From Synchiropus splendidus (lineage: Eukaryota > Chordata > Actinopteri > Syngnathiformes > Callionymidae), in contig NC_071339.1 of NCBI RefSeq assembly GCF_027744825.2, positions 25,049,501 through 25,113,500 of the forward strand: a stretch of 64,000 nt of DNA, read 5' to 3'. How positions within the stretch are numbered: the first letter of the stretch is position 1; every line of letters begins with the position of its first letter. A model generated the notes under the pieces. That model worked only from the letters and a program-made list of their open reading frames with translations, did no database searches and had not been told where the DNA came from. This document shows, one piece after another, positions 50,775 to 63,520 of the stretch. The position numbers were made by a program, and so were the translations under genes.

Positions 50775-53458
50775 CATAAAAATGTTGAAAAGTTTGGAAA
50801 AACACTTCAGACAGCTTAGATTTGATGTGCAACTACTAGAAAGACCCTTTCTGCCATTGTGGGAGGTGAAAATTTCATGTTCTGAAGCTTCACGGCAAAG
50901 TTATGGCACAATGCGGAAAACACGTTTTCAGCCTGAGATAAAGTCGATTCCGGAACGCCAAACGTAAAAATGTTGATAACTTTGGAAAAACACTTCAGAC
51001 AGCTTAAAATTCACGTGAAACTACTAGAAAGACCCTTTCTGCTATAGAGGGAGGTGAAAAGTTCATGTTCTGAAGCTTAATGCAAAGTTGTGGCACAATG
51101 CGTAAAACGCGTTTTCAGCCTGAGATAAGGTCGATTCCGGAACGCCAAACATAAAAGTTTTGATAACTTTGGAAAAACACTTCAGACAGCTTACATTTGA
51201 TTTGCAACTACTAGAAAGACCCTTTCTGCCATTGTGGGAGGTGAAAATTTCATGTTCTGAAGCTTCACGGCAAAGTTATCGAACAATGCGTATAACACGT
51301 TTTCAGCCTGAGATAAGATGGGTTTCGGAACGCCAAGCATAAAAATGTTGATAAGTTTGGAAAAACACTTCAGACAGCTCAGCTTTAATGTGCAACTACT
51401 AGAAAGACCCTTTCTGCTATAGTGGGATGTGAAAATTTCATGTTCTGAAGCTTCCCTACAAAGTTATGGCACAATGCAGAAAACACGTTTTCAGCCTGAG
51501 ATAAGTTCGATTCCGAAACGCCAAACATAAAAATGTAGATAACTTTGGAAAAACACTTCAGACAGCTTAGATTTGAAGTGCAACTACTAGAAAGACCGTT
51601 TCTGCTATTGTGGGAGGTGAAAATTTGATGTTCTGAATCTTCCCAGCAAAGTTATGGCACCATGCGTAAAACGCGTTTACAGCCTGAGATAAGGTCGATT
51701 CCGGAATGCCAAGCATAAAACTGTTGATAACTTTGGAAAAACATTTCAGACAGCTTAGTTTTGATCTGCAACTACTAGAAAGACCCTTTCTGCTATAGTG
51801 GGAGGTGAAAATTTCATGTTCTGAAGCTTCCCTGCAAAGTTATGGCACAATGGAGAAAACGCGTTTTCAGCCTGAGATAAGGTGGGTTCCGGAACGCCAA
51901 ACATAAAAATGTTGATAACTTTGGAAAAACACTTCAGACAGCTTAGATTTGATGTGCAACAACAAGACAGACCCTTTCTGCAATAGTGGGAGGTTAAAAT
52001 TTCATATTCTGAAGTTTCCTGCAAAGTTATGGCACAATGCGTAAAACGCGTTTTCAGCCAGAGATAAGGTCGATTCCGGAACGCCAAACATGAAAATGTT
52101 GATAACTTTGGAAAAACACATCAGACAGCTTAGATTTGATGTGCAACAACAAGACAGACCCTTTCTGCAATAGTGGGAGGTTAAAATTTCATATTCTGAA
52201 GTTTCCTGCAAAGTTATGGCACAATGCAGAAAACGCGTTTTCAGCTTGAGATAAGGTGGGTTCCCGAACGCCAAACATAAAAATGTTGAAAAGTTTGGAA
52301 AAACACTTCAGACAGCTTAGATTTGATGTGCAACTACTAGAAAGACCCTTTCTGCCATTGTGGGAGGTGAAAATTTCATGTTCTGAAGCTTCACGGCAAA
52401 GTTATGGCACAATGCGGAAAACACGTTTTCAGCCTGAGATAAAGTCGATTCCGGAACGCCAAACGTAAAAATGTTGATAACTTTGGAAAAACACTTCAGA
52501 CAGCTTAGAATTCACGTGAAACTACTAGAAAGACCCTTTCTGCTATAGAGGGAGGTGAAAATTTCATGTTCTGAAGCTTAATGCAAAGTTGTGGCACAAT
52601 GCGTAAAACGCGTTTTCAGCCTGAGATAAGGTCGATTCCGGAACGCCAAACATAAAAGTTTTGATAACTTTGGAAAAACACTTCAGACAGCTTACATTTG
52701 ATTTGCAACTACTAGAAAGACCCTTTCTGCCATTGTGGGAGGTGAAAATTTCATGTTCTGAAGCTTCACGGCAAAGTTATCGAACAATGCGTAAAACACG
52801 TTTTCAGCCTGAGATAAGATGGGTTTCGGAACGCCAAGCATAAAAATGTTGATAAGTTTGGAAAAACACTTCAGACAGCTTAGCTTTAATGTGCAACTAC
52901 TAGAAAGACCCTTTCTGCTATAGTGGGATGTGAAAATTTCATGTTCTGAAGCTTCCCTACAAAGTTATGGCACAATGCAGAAAACACGTTTTCAGCCTGA
53001 GATAAGTTCGATTCCGAAACGCCAAACATAAAAATGTATATAACTTTGGAAAAACACTTCAGACAGCTTAGATTTGAAGTGCAACTACTAGAAAGACCGT
53101 TTCTGCTATTGTGGGAGGTGAAAATTTGATGTTCTGAATCTTCCCAGCAAAGTTATGGCACCATGCGTAAAACGCGTTTACAGCCTGAGATAAGGTCGAT
53201 TCCGGAATGCCAAGCATAAAACTGTTGATAACTTTGGAAAAACATTTCAGACAGCTTAGTTTTGATCTGCAACTACTAGAAAGACCCTTTCTGCTATAGT
53301 GGGAGGTGAAAATTTCATGTTCTGAAGCTTCCCTGCAAAGTTATGGCACAATGGAGAAAACGCGTTTTCAGCCTGAGATAAGGTGGGTTCCGGAACGCCA
53401 AACATAAAAATGTTGATAACTTTGGAAAAACACTTCAGACAGCTTAGATTTGATGTGC
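50457..53458. repeat. Tandem 8-monomer higher-order duplication (1,501 bp x 2)
   Basis: 50457-51957 and 51958-53458 are adjacent direct repeats with a constant offset of 1,501 bp (8 units, minus 3 bp from shared short variants). I found only a handful of differences: AGCTTAAAAT/AGCTTAGAAT near 51,001, GTTCATG/TTTCATG near 51,060, TATAACACG/TAAAACACG near 51,293, AGCTCAGC/AGCTTAGC near 51,378 and GTAGAT/GTATAT near 51,536. Identity is therefore above about 99% by eye. A third, more diverged relative of part of the block lies at about 54.5-55.5 kb. Confidence 0.95.
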
Positions 53459-53512
53459 AACTACAAGACAGACCCTTTCTGCAATAGCGGGAGGTTAAAA
53501 TATCATATTCTG

Positions 53513-54459
53513 AAGCTTCCCTGCAAAGTTATGGCACCATGCGTAAAACGCGTTTTCAGGCTGAGATAAGGTCGATTCTGGAACGCCAAACATAAAAGTG
53601 TTGATAACTTCGAAAAGACACTTAAGACAGCTTAGATTCGATGAGCAACTACTACAAAGACCCTTTCTACTATAGCGGCAGGTGGAAATTTCATGTTCTG
53701 AGGCTTCCCTGCAAAGTTATGGCACAATGCAAAAAACACGTTTTCAGACTGAGATAAGGTGGGGTCCAGAACGCCAAACATAAAAATGTTGATAACTTTG
53801 GAAAAACATTTCAGACAGCTTAGATTTGATCTGCAACTACTTGAAAGACTCTTTCTGCTATAGTGGGAGTTGAAAATTCGATGTTCTGAAGCTTCCATGC
53901 AAAGTTATGGCACAATGCGTAAAACACATTTTCAGCCTGAGATAAGGTCGATTCCGGAACGCCAAATATGAAAATGTTGATAATTTTGCAAAAACTCTTC
54001 AGACAGCTTAGATTTGATGTGCAACTACTAGAAAGACCCTTTCTGCCATTGTGGGAGGTGAAAATTTCATGTTCTGAAGCTTCCCTGCAAAGTTATGGAA
54101 CAATGCGTTAAACACGTTTTCAGCCTGAGATAAGGTCGATTCCGGAACGCCAAACATAAAAATGTTGATAACTTTGGAAAAACACTTCAGACAGCTTCGA
54201 TTTGATGTGCAACTATTAGAAAGACCCTATATGCTATTGTGGGAGGTGAAAATTTCATGTTCTGAAGTTTCCCTGCAAAGTTGTGGCACAATGCAGAAAA
54301 CGCGTTTTCAGCCAGAGATAAGGTCGATTCTGGAATGCCAAACATAAAAATGTTGATAACTTATTAAAGACACTTCAGACAGCTTAGATTTGATGTGCAA
54401 CTACTAGAAAGGCCCTTTCTACTATAGCGGTAGGTGAAAATTTCTTGTTCTGAGGCTTC
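53513..54459. repeat. Copy 2 of the block at 48635-49580
   Basis: This is the partner of the block about 4.88 kb upstream. It begins right after the second copy of the tandem 8-monomer duplication. The 8-mer tandem expansion (about 3.0 kb) therefore lies between the two copies and may be the younger event. Confidence 0.85.
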
Positions 54460-55859
54460 CCTGCAAAGTTATGGCACAATGCGTAAAACGCGTTTTCAGC
54501 TTGAGATAAGGTGGGTTCCCGAACGCCAAACATAAAAATGTTGAAAAGTTGCGAAAAACACTTCAGACAGCTTAGATTTGATGTGCAACTACCAGAAAGA
54601 CCTTTTCTGCAATGGTGGAAGTTTAAAATTTCATGTTCTGAAGCTTCCTTGAAAAGTTATGGCACAATGCGGAAAACACGTTTTCAGCCTGAGATAAAGT
54701 CGATTCCGGAACGCCAAACATAAAAATGTTGATAACTTTGGAAAAACACTTCAGACAGCTTAGAATTCACGTGAAACTACTAGAAAGACACTTTCTGCTA
54801 TAGAGGGAGGTGAAAATTTCATGTTCTGAAGCTTTATGCAAAGTTGTGGCACAATGCGTAAAACGCGTTTTCAGCCTGAGATAAGGTCGATTCCGGAACG
54901 CCAAACATAAAAGTGTTGATAACTTTGGAAAAACACTTCAGACAGCTTACATTTGATTTGCAAATACTAGAAAGACCCTTTCTGCCATTGTGGGAGGTGA
55001 AAATTTCATGTTCTGAAGCTTCACGGCAAAGTTATGGAACAATGCGTAAAACGTGTTTTCAGCCTGAGATAAGATGGGTTTCGGAACGCCAAGCATAAAA
55101 ATGTTGATAAGTTTGGAAAAACACTTCAGACAGCTTAGCTTTAATGTGCAACTACTAGAAAGACCGTTTCTGCTATTGTGGGAGGTGAAAATTTGATGTT
55201 CTGAATCTTCCCAGCAAAGTTATGGCACCATGCGTAAAACACGTTTTCAGCCTGAGATAAGTTCGATTCCGAAACGCCAAACATAAAAATGTAGATAACT
55301 TTGGAAAAACATTTCAGACAGCTTAGTTTTGATCTGCAACTACTAGAAAGACCCTTTCTGCTATCGTGGGAGGTGAAAATTTCATGTTCTGAAGCTTGAT
55401 GCAAAGTTATGGGACAATGCGTAAAACGCGTTTTCAGCCTGAGATAAGGTGGGTTCCGGAACGCCAAACATAAAAATGTTGATAACTTTGGAAAAACATT
55501 TAAGACAGCTTAGATTTGATGTGCAACTACAAGACAGACCCTTTCTGCAATAGCGGGAGGTTAAAATATCACATTCTGAAGCTTCCCTGCAAAGTTATGG
55601 CACAATGCAGAAAACGCGTTTTCAGCCTGAGATAAGGTGGGTTCCAGAACGCCAAACATAAAAATGTTGATAACTTTGGAAAAACATTTAAGACAGCTTA
55701 GATTTGATGTGCAACTATTAGAAAGACCCTTTCTGCCATTGTGGGAGGTGAAAATTTGATGTTCTGAAGCTTCCCTGCAAAGTTATGGCACCATGCGTAA
55801 AACGCGTTTTCAGGCTGAGATAAGGTCGATTCTGGAACGCCAAAAATAAAAGTGTTGAT

Positions 55860-57541
55860 AATTTTGGAAAAACACTTCAGACAGCTTAGATTTGATGTGC
55901 AACTACTAGAAAGACCCTTTCTGCTATAGTGGGAGGTGAAAATTTCATGTTCTAAAGCTTTATGCAAAGTTATGGCACAATGCGTAAAACGCGTTTTCAG
56001 CCTGAGATAAGGTGGGTTCCCGAAGGCCAAACAAAAAAATGTTGAAAACTTTGGAAAAACATTTCAGACAGCTTAGATTTCATGTGAAACTGCTAGAAAG
56101 ACCCTTTCTGCTGTAGTGGGAGGTGAAAATTTCATGTTCTGAAGCTTCCCTGCAAAGTTATGCCACAATGCAGGAAACGCGTTTTCAGCCTGAGATGAGG
56201 TTGATTTCAGAACGCCAAACATAAAAATGTTGAGAACTTTGGAAGAACACTTCAGACAGCTAAGATTTGATGTGCAACTACTAGAAAGACATATTCTGCT
56301 ATACTGGGATCTGGAAACTTCATGTTCTGAAGCTTCCCTGCAAAGTTATGGCACAATGCAGAAAACACGTTTTCAGCCTGAGATATGGTTGATTCCGGAA
56401 CGCCAAACATAAGAATGTTGATAACTTCGGACAAACACTTCAGACAGCGTAGATTTGATCTGCAACTATGAGAAAGACCCTTTCAGCTATGGTGGGAGGA
56501 GAACATTTCATGTTCTGAAGCTTCCCTGCAATGTTATGGCACAATGCAGAAAACGCGTTTTCAGCCTGAGATAAGGTGGATTCCGGAACGCCAAACATAA
56601 AAATGTTGATAACTTTGGAAAAACACTTCAGACAGCTTAGATTTGATGTGCAACTACGAGAAAGACCCTTTCTGCCATAGTGGGATATGAAAATTTCATG
56701 TTCTGAAGCTTCCCTGCAAAGTTATGGCACAATGCAGAAAACGGGTGTTCAGCCTGAGATAAGGTGGGTTCCGGAACGCCAAACATAAAAATGTTGAAAA
56801 GTTTGGAAAAACACTTCAGACAGCTTAGATTTGATGTGCAACTACTAGAAAGACCCTTTCTGCTATAGTGGGAGGTGAAAATTTCATGTTCTAAAGCTTT
56901 ATGCAAAGTTATGGCACAATGCGTAAAACGCGTTTTCAGCCTGAGATAAGGTGGGTTCCCGAAGGCCAAACAAAAAAATGTTGAAAACTTTGGAAAAACA
57001 CTTCAGACATTTTAGATTTCATGTGAAACTACTAGAAAGACCCTTTCTGCTACAGTGGGATGTTAAAATTTCATGCTCTGAAGCTTCCCTGCAATGTTAT
57101 GGCACAATGCAGAAAACGCATTTTCAGCCTGAGATGAGGTTGATTTCAGAACGCCAAACATAAAAATGTTGAGAACTTTGGAAGAACACTTCAGACAGCT
57201 AAGATTTGATGTGCAACTACTAGAAAGACATATTCTGCTATACTGGGATGTGGAAATTTCATGTTCTGAAGCTTCCCTGCAAAGTTATGGCACAATGCAG
57301 AAAACACGTTTTCAGCCTGAGATAAGGTGGATTCCGGAACGCTAAACATAAAAATGTTGATAACTTTGGAAAAACACTTCAGACAGCTTATATTTGATGT
57401 GCAACTACGAGAAAGACCCTTTCTGCTATAGTGGGATATGAAAATTTCATGTTCTGAAGCTTCCCTGCAAAGTTATGGCACAATGCAGAAAACAGGTGTT
57501 CAGCCTGAGATAAGGTGGGTTCCGGAACGCCAAACATAAAA
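55860..57541. repeat. 5-monomer duplication with one unit lost
   Basis: 55860-56440 matches 56799-57379 at offset 939. 56553-56790 matches 57304-57541 at offset 751, so one unit is missing in the second copy. Markers are TTCTAAAGCTTTATGC, CCCGAAGGCCAAACAAAAAA, TTTCATGTGAAACT, GAGAACTTTGGAAGAACAC and GACATATTCTGCTATACTGG. The first part also occurs once near 22.9 kb. Confidence 0.9.
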
Positions 57542-57740
57542 GTGTTAATAACTTTGGAAAAACACTTCAGGCAGCTTAGATTTGATATGCAACTACTATA
57601 AAGACCTTTTCTGCTATTGTGGAACTTTAAAATGTCATTTTCTGATGCATCCCTGCAAAGTTATGGCACAATGCAGAAAACGCGTTTTCAGCCTCACATA
57701 AGGTCAATTCCGGAACGCCAAACATAAAAATGTTGATAAC

Positions 57741-59000
57741 TTCGGAAAAACACTTCAGACAGCATATATTTGACGTGCAACTACTAGAAAGACCCTTTCT
57801 GCTGTAGTGGGAGTTGAAAATTTCATGTTCTGAAGCTTCCCTGCAAAGTTATGGCACAATGCAAAAAAGGCGTTTTCAATAAGGTGCGATCCGGAACGCC
57901 AAACATAAAAATGTTGATAACTTTCGAAAAACACTTCAGACAGCTTAGATTTGTTGTGCAACTACTAGAAAGACCCTTTCTGCTATAGTGAGAGGTGAAA
58001 ATTTCATATTCTGCATCTTTCCTGCAAAATGATGACACAATGCAGAAAACGCGTTTTCAGCCTGAGATAAGGTTGATTCCGGTACGCCAAACATAAGAAT
58101 GTTGATTAATTTGGAAAAACACTTCAGACAGGTTAGATTTGATGTGCAACTACTAGAAGGACCTTTTCTGCTATAGTGGCAGGTTAAAATTTCATGTTCT
58201 GAAGCTTCCCTGCAAAGTTATATCACAATGCAGAAAACGCGTTTTCAGCCAGAGATAAGGTCGATTCTGGAATGCCAAACATAAAAAATGTTGATAACTT
58301 TGGAAAAACACATCAGACAGCTTAGATTTGACATGCAACTACTCGAAAGACCCTTTCTGCTATAGTCGGAGTTGAAAATTTCATGTTCTGAAGCTTCCCT
58401 GCAAAGTTATGGCACAATGCAGAAAACGCCTTTTCAGCCTGAGATAAGATGGGTTCCAGAACGCCAAACAAAAAAATATGATAACTTTGGAAAAACACTT
58501 CAGACAGATTAGATTTGATGTGCAACTATGAGAAAGACCCTTTCTGCTATAGTGGGAGGTGAAAATTTCATGTTCTGAAGCTTTATGCAAAGTTATGGCA
58601 CAATGAGTAAAACGCGTTTTCAGCCAGAGATAAGGTCGATTCTGGAATGCCAAACATAAAAAATGTTGATAACTTTGGAAAAACACATCAGACAGCTTAG
58701 ATTTGATGTGCAATTACTAGAAAGACCTTTTCTGCTATAGTGGGATTTGAAAATGTCATGTTCTGAAGCTTTCCTCCAAAGGTATGGCACAATGCAGAAA
58801 ACATGTTTACAGAGTGAGATAAGGTGGGTTCCGGAACGCCAAACATAAAAATGTTGATAACTTCGGAAAAACACTTCAGACAGCATATATTTGACGTGCA
58901 ACTACTAGAAAGACCCTTTCTGCTGTAGTGGGAGTTGAAAATTTCATGTTCTGAAGCTTCCCTGCAAAGTTATGGCACAATGCAAAAAAGGCGTTTTCAG
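57741..59000. repeat. Related monomers 1,121 bp apart, one carrying a 7-bp deletion
   Basis: About 57741-57878 and 58862-58999 share CAGACAGCATATATTTGACG (offset 1,121), GCTGTAGTGGGAGTTG and GCAAAAAAGGCG. In the first copy GCCTGAG is missing after GCGTTTTCA (junction 57878/57879). In the second it is present as GCCTGAT. Between them, a unit with ATAAAAAATGTTGATAAC and CACATCAGACAGC is itself repeated at 376 bp (58261 and 58637). Confidence 0.85.
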
Positions 59001-59519
59001 CCTGATATAAGGTCGATTCCGGAACGCCAAACATAAAAATGTTGATAACTTCGGAAAAACACATCTGTCAGCTTAGATTTGGCGTGCAACTACGAGAAAG
59101 ACCCTTTCTGCTATAGTGGGATGTGAAAATGTAATGTTCTGAAGCTTTATGCAAAGTTATGGCACAATGCGTAAAACACGTTTTCAGCCTGAGATAAAGT
59201 CGATTCCGGAACGCCAAACATAAAAATGTTGATAACTTTGGAAAAACACTTCAGACAGCTTAGATTTGATTTGCAATTACTAGAAAGACCCTTTCTGCCA
59301 TTGTGGGAGGTGAAAATTTCATGTTCTGAAGCTTCACGGCAAAGTTATGGCACAATGCGTAAAACGCGTTTTCAGCCTGTGATAAGGTCGATTCAGGAAC
59401 GTCAAACATAAAAAAGTTGATAACTTTTGAAATACACTTCAGACCGCTTACATTTGATGTGCAACTACTGGAAAGACCCTTTCTGCTATAGTGGGAGGTG
59501 AAAATTTCATGTTCTGAAG

Positions 59520-62420
59520 CTTCCCTGCAAAGGTATCGCACAATGCAGAAAACGCGTTTTCAGCCTGAGATAAGATGGGTTCCGGAACGCCAAACATAAA
59601 AATGTTGATAAGTTTGGAAAAACACTTCAGACCTCTTAGCTTTAATGTGCAACTACTAGAAAGACCCTTTCTGCTATAGTGGGATGTGGAAATTTCATGT
59701 TCTGAAGCTTCCCTGCAAAGCTATGGCACAATGCAGAAAACACGTTTTCAGCCTGAGATAAGTTCGATTCCGGAACACCAAACATAAAAATGTAGATAAC
59801 TTTGGAAAAACACTTCAGACAGCTTAGATTTGATGTGCAACTACTAGAAAGACCGTTTCTGCTATTGTGGGAGGTGAAAATTTGATGTTCTGAAGCTTCC
59901 CAGCAAAGTTATGGCACCATTCGTAAAACGCGTTTACAGCCTGAGATAAGGTCGATTCCGGAATGCCAAACATAAAACTGTTGATAACTTTGGAAAAACA
60001 TTTCAGACAGCTTAGTTTTGATCTGCAACTACTAGAAAGACCCTTTCTGCTATCGTGGGAGGTGAACATTTCATGTTCTGAAGCTTTATGCAAAGTTATG
60101 GCACAATGCGTAAAACGCGTTTTCAGCCTGAGATAAGGTCGATTCCGGAACGCCAAACATTAAAATGTGGATAACTTTGGAAAAACACTTCAGAGACCTT
60201 AGATTTTATGTACACCTACTAGAAAGACCTTTTCTGCTATAGCGCAATTATAAAATTTCATGTTCTGAAGCTTCCTTGCAAAGTTATGGCACAATGCAGA
60301 AAACGCGTTTTCAGCCTGAGATAAGGTTGATTCCGGAACGCCAAACATAAAAATGTTGATAACTTTGGAAAAACACTTCAGACAGCTTAGATTTGATGTG
60401 CAACTACTAGAAAGACCCTTTCTGCTATAGTGGAAGTTTAAAATGTCATGTTCTGATGCATCCCTGCAAAGTTATGGCACAATGAAGAAAACGGGTGTTC
60501 AGCCTGAGATAAGGTTGATTCCGGAACTCCAAACATAAAAATGTTGATAACTTTGGAAAGCCACTTCAGACAGCTTGGATTTGATGTGCAACTACTAAAA
60601 CGACCCTTTCTACTACAGCGGCAGGTGAAAATTTCGTGTTATGTGGCATCCCTGCAAAGTTATGGCACAATGCAAAAAACACGTTTTCAGACTGAGATAA
60701 GGTGGGTTCCAGAACGCCAAACATAAAAATGTTGATAACTTTGGAAAAACATTTCAGACAGCTTAGATTCGATGTGCAACTACTAGAAAGACCCTCTCTA
60801 TTATAGCGGGAGGTGAAAATTTCATGTTCTGAAACTTCCCTGCAAAGATAGGGCACAATGCAGAAAACACATTTTCAGACTGAGATAAGGTGGGTTCCAG
60901 AACGCCAAACATAAAAATGTTGATAACTTTGGAAAAAACATTTCAGACAGCTTAGATTTGATCTGCAACTACTTGAAAGACCCTTTCTGCTATAGTGGGA
61001 GGTGAACATTTCATGTTCTGAAGCTTTATGCAAAGTTATGGCACAATGCGTAAAACGCGATTTCAGACTGAGATAAGGTCAATTCCGGAACGCCAAACAT
61101 AAACATGTTCATAATTCTGGAAAAACACTTCAGACAGCTTAGATTTGATGTGCAACTACTAGAAAGACCATTTCTGCCATTGTGGGAGGTGAAAATTCGA
61201 TGTTCTGAAGCTTTCCTGCAAAGTTATGGCACAATGCAGAAAACGCGTTTTCAGCCTGAGATAAGGTTGGTTCCAGAACGCCAAACATAAAAATGTTGAT
61301 AACTTTGGAAAAACAATTCAAACAGCTTCGATTTGATGTGCAACTACTAGAAAGACCCTTTCTACTATCGTGGGTCGTGGAAATTTCATGTTCTGAAGCT
61401 TCCCTGCAAAGTTATGTCACAATGCAGAAAACGCGTTTTCAGCCTCACATAAGGTCAATTCCGGAACGCCAAACATAAAAATGTTAATAACTTCCGAAAA
61501 ACACTTCAGACAGCTTAGATTTGATGTGCAAGTACTAGAAAGACCATTTCTGCTGTAGTGGGAGGTGAAAATTTCATGTTCTGAAGCTTCCCTGCAAAGT
61601 TATGGCACAATGCAGAAAACGAGTTTTCAGCATCACATAAGGTCGATTCCGGAATGCCAAACTTAAAAATTTTGATAACTTTGGAAAAACTCTTTAGACA
61701 GCTTAGATTTGATGTGCAACTACTAGAAAGACCCTTTCTGATATAGTGGGTGGTGAATATTCGATGATATGAAGCTTCCCACCAAAGTTATGGCACAATG
61801 CGTAAAACGCGTTTTCAGCCTGAGATAAGGTCGATTCCGGAACGCCAAACATAAACATGTTAATAATTCTGGAAAAACACTTCAGACAGCTTAGATTTGA
61901 TGTGCAACTACTAGAAAGACCATTTCTGCCATTGTGGGAGTTGAAAAGTCGATGTTCTGAAGCTTCCCTGCAAAGTTATGCCACAATGCAGGAAAATGGT
62001 TTTCAGATTGAGATAAGGTCGATTCCGGAATGCCAAACATAAAAATATTGAAAATTTGGGAAAAACTCTTTAGACAGCTTAGATTTGATGTGCAACTACT
62101 AGAAAGACCCTTTCTGCTATAGTGGGAGTTGAAAATTTCATGTTCTGAAGCTTTCCTGCAAAGTTATGGCACAATGCGTAAAACGCGTTTTCAACCTAAG
62201 ATAAGGTTGATTCCGGAACACCAAACATAAAAGTGTTGATAACTTTGGAAAAACAATTCAAACAGCTTCGATTTGATGTGCAACTACTAGAAAGACCCTT
62301 TCTGCTATATTGGGATGTAGAAATTTCATGTTCTGAAGCTTCCCTGCAAATTTATGGCACAATGCAGAAAACGCGTTTTCAGCCTGAGATAAGGTGGGTT
62401 CCAGAACGCCAAACATAAAA
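59520..62420. repeat. Patchwork segment made of zone C blocks
   Basis: Successive pieces match distant zone C segments. 59521-59640 matches 18004-18123 (offset 41,517). 59830-60155 matches 18125-18450 (41,705). 60783-61100 matches 20020-20337 (40,763), including a shared extra A in GGAAAAAACATTTC. 61105-61660 matches 18460-19015 (42,645). 61670-62100 matches 24479-24909 (37,191). About 62205-62300 resembles 25390-25490 and 18626-18720. The extra unit at 59.64-59.83 kb matches 51.4-51.6 kb instead. Confidence 0.85.
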
Positions 62421-63099
62421 ATGTTGATAACTTTGGAAAAACAATTCAAACAGTTTCGATTTGATGTGCAACTACTAGAAAGACCCTTTCTGCTATCGTG
62501 GGTCGTGAAAATTTCATGTTCTGAAGCTTCCCTGCAAAGTTATGTCACAATGCAGAAAACGCGTTTTCAGCTTCACATAAGGTCAATTCCGGAACGCCAA
62601 ACATAAAAATGTTAATAACTTCGGAAAAACACTTCAGACAGCTTAGATTTGATGTGCAAGTACTAGAAAGACCATTTCTGCTATAGTGGGAGGTGAAAAT
62701 TTCATGTTCTGAAGCTTTCCTGCAAAGTTATGGCACAATGCGTAAAACGCGTTTTTAGCCTGAGATAAGGTTGATTCCGGAACGCCAAACATAAAAATGT
62801 TGATAACTTTGGAAAAACACTTCAGACAGCTTAGATTTGATGTGCAACTACTAGAAAGACCCTTTCTGCTATAGTGGGATGTGGAAATTTCATGTTCTGA
62901 AGCTTCCCTGCAAAGTTATGGCACAATGCAGAAAACGCGTTTTGAGCTTGAGATAAGGTGGGTTCCGGAACGCCAAACAAAAAAATATGATAACTTTGGA
63001 GAAACACTTCAGACAGCTTAGATTTGATGTGCAACTACTAGAAAGACCCTTTCTGGTATAGTGGGAGGTGAAAATTTCATGTTCTGAAGTTTCCCTGCA

Positions 63100-63520
63100 A
63101 AGTTATGGCACAATGCAGAAAAGGCGTTTTCAATAAGGTGCGATCCGGAACGCCAAACATAAAAATGTTGATAACATTCGAAAAACACTTCAGACAGCTT
63201 AGATTTGTTGTGCAACTACTAGAAAGACCCTTTCTGCTATAGTGGCAGTTTAAAATTTCAAGTTCTGAAGCTTCCCTGCAAAGTTATATCACAATGCAGA
63301 AAACGAGTTTTCAGCCTGAGATGAGGTGGGTTCCGGAACGCCAAACAAAAAAATATGATAACTTTGGGAAAACACTTCAGACAGCTTCGATTTGATGTGC
63401 AACTACTAGAAAGACCCTTTCTGCTATAGTGGGAGGTGAAAAATTCATGTTCTGAGGCTTCCCTGCAAAGTTATGGCACAATGCAGAAAAGGCGTTTTCA
63501 ATAAGGTGGGTTCCGGAACG
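63100..63520. repeat. Two monomers lacking GCCTGAG (junctions 63132/63133 and 63500/63501)
   Basis: Both read GGCGTTTTCAATAAGGTG, losing the same 7 bp as the unit at 57878/57879. All three also share the AAGGCG substitution in the central palindrome, so they descend from one deleted founder monomer. The two here are 368 bp apart, two units with the deletion and minor indels. Confidence 0.9.

Larger units (their letters stand above)
48060..59520. repeat. Zone H: monomers with CTTCACGGCAAAG, CTTATTAAAGACAC and ACAAGACAGACCC variants
   Basis: About 61 monomers. Diagnostic variants are GAAGCTTCACGGCAAAG, CTTATTAAAGACAC, TTCGAAAAGACACTTAAGAC, ACAACAAGACAGACCC, AGAATTCACGTGAAAC and CCAAGCATAAAAATG. 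It contains the tandem 8-monomer duplication, a third diverged relative of part of it at about 54.5-55.5 kb, a longer-range pair (48.6/53.5 kb) and a 5-monomer duplication (55.9-57.5 kb). No gene is present. Confidence 0.75.
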
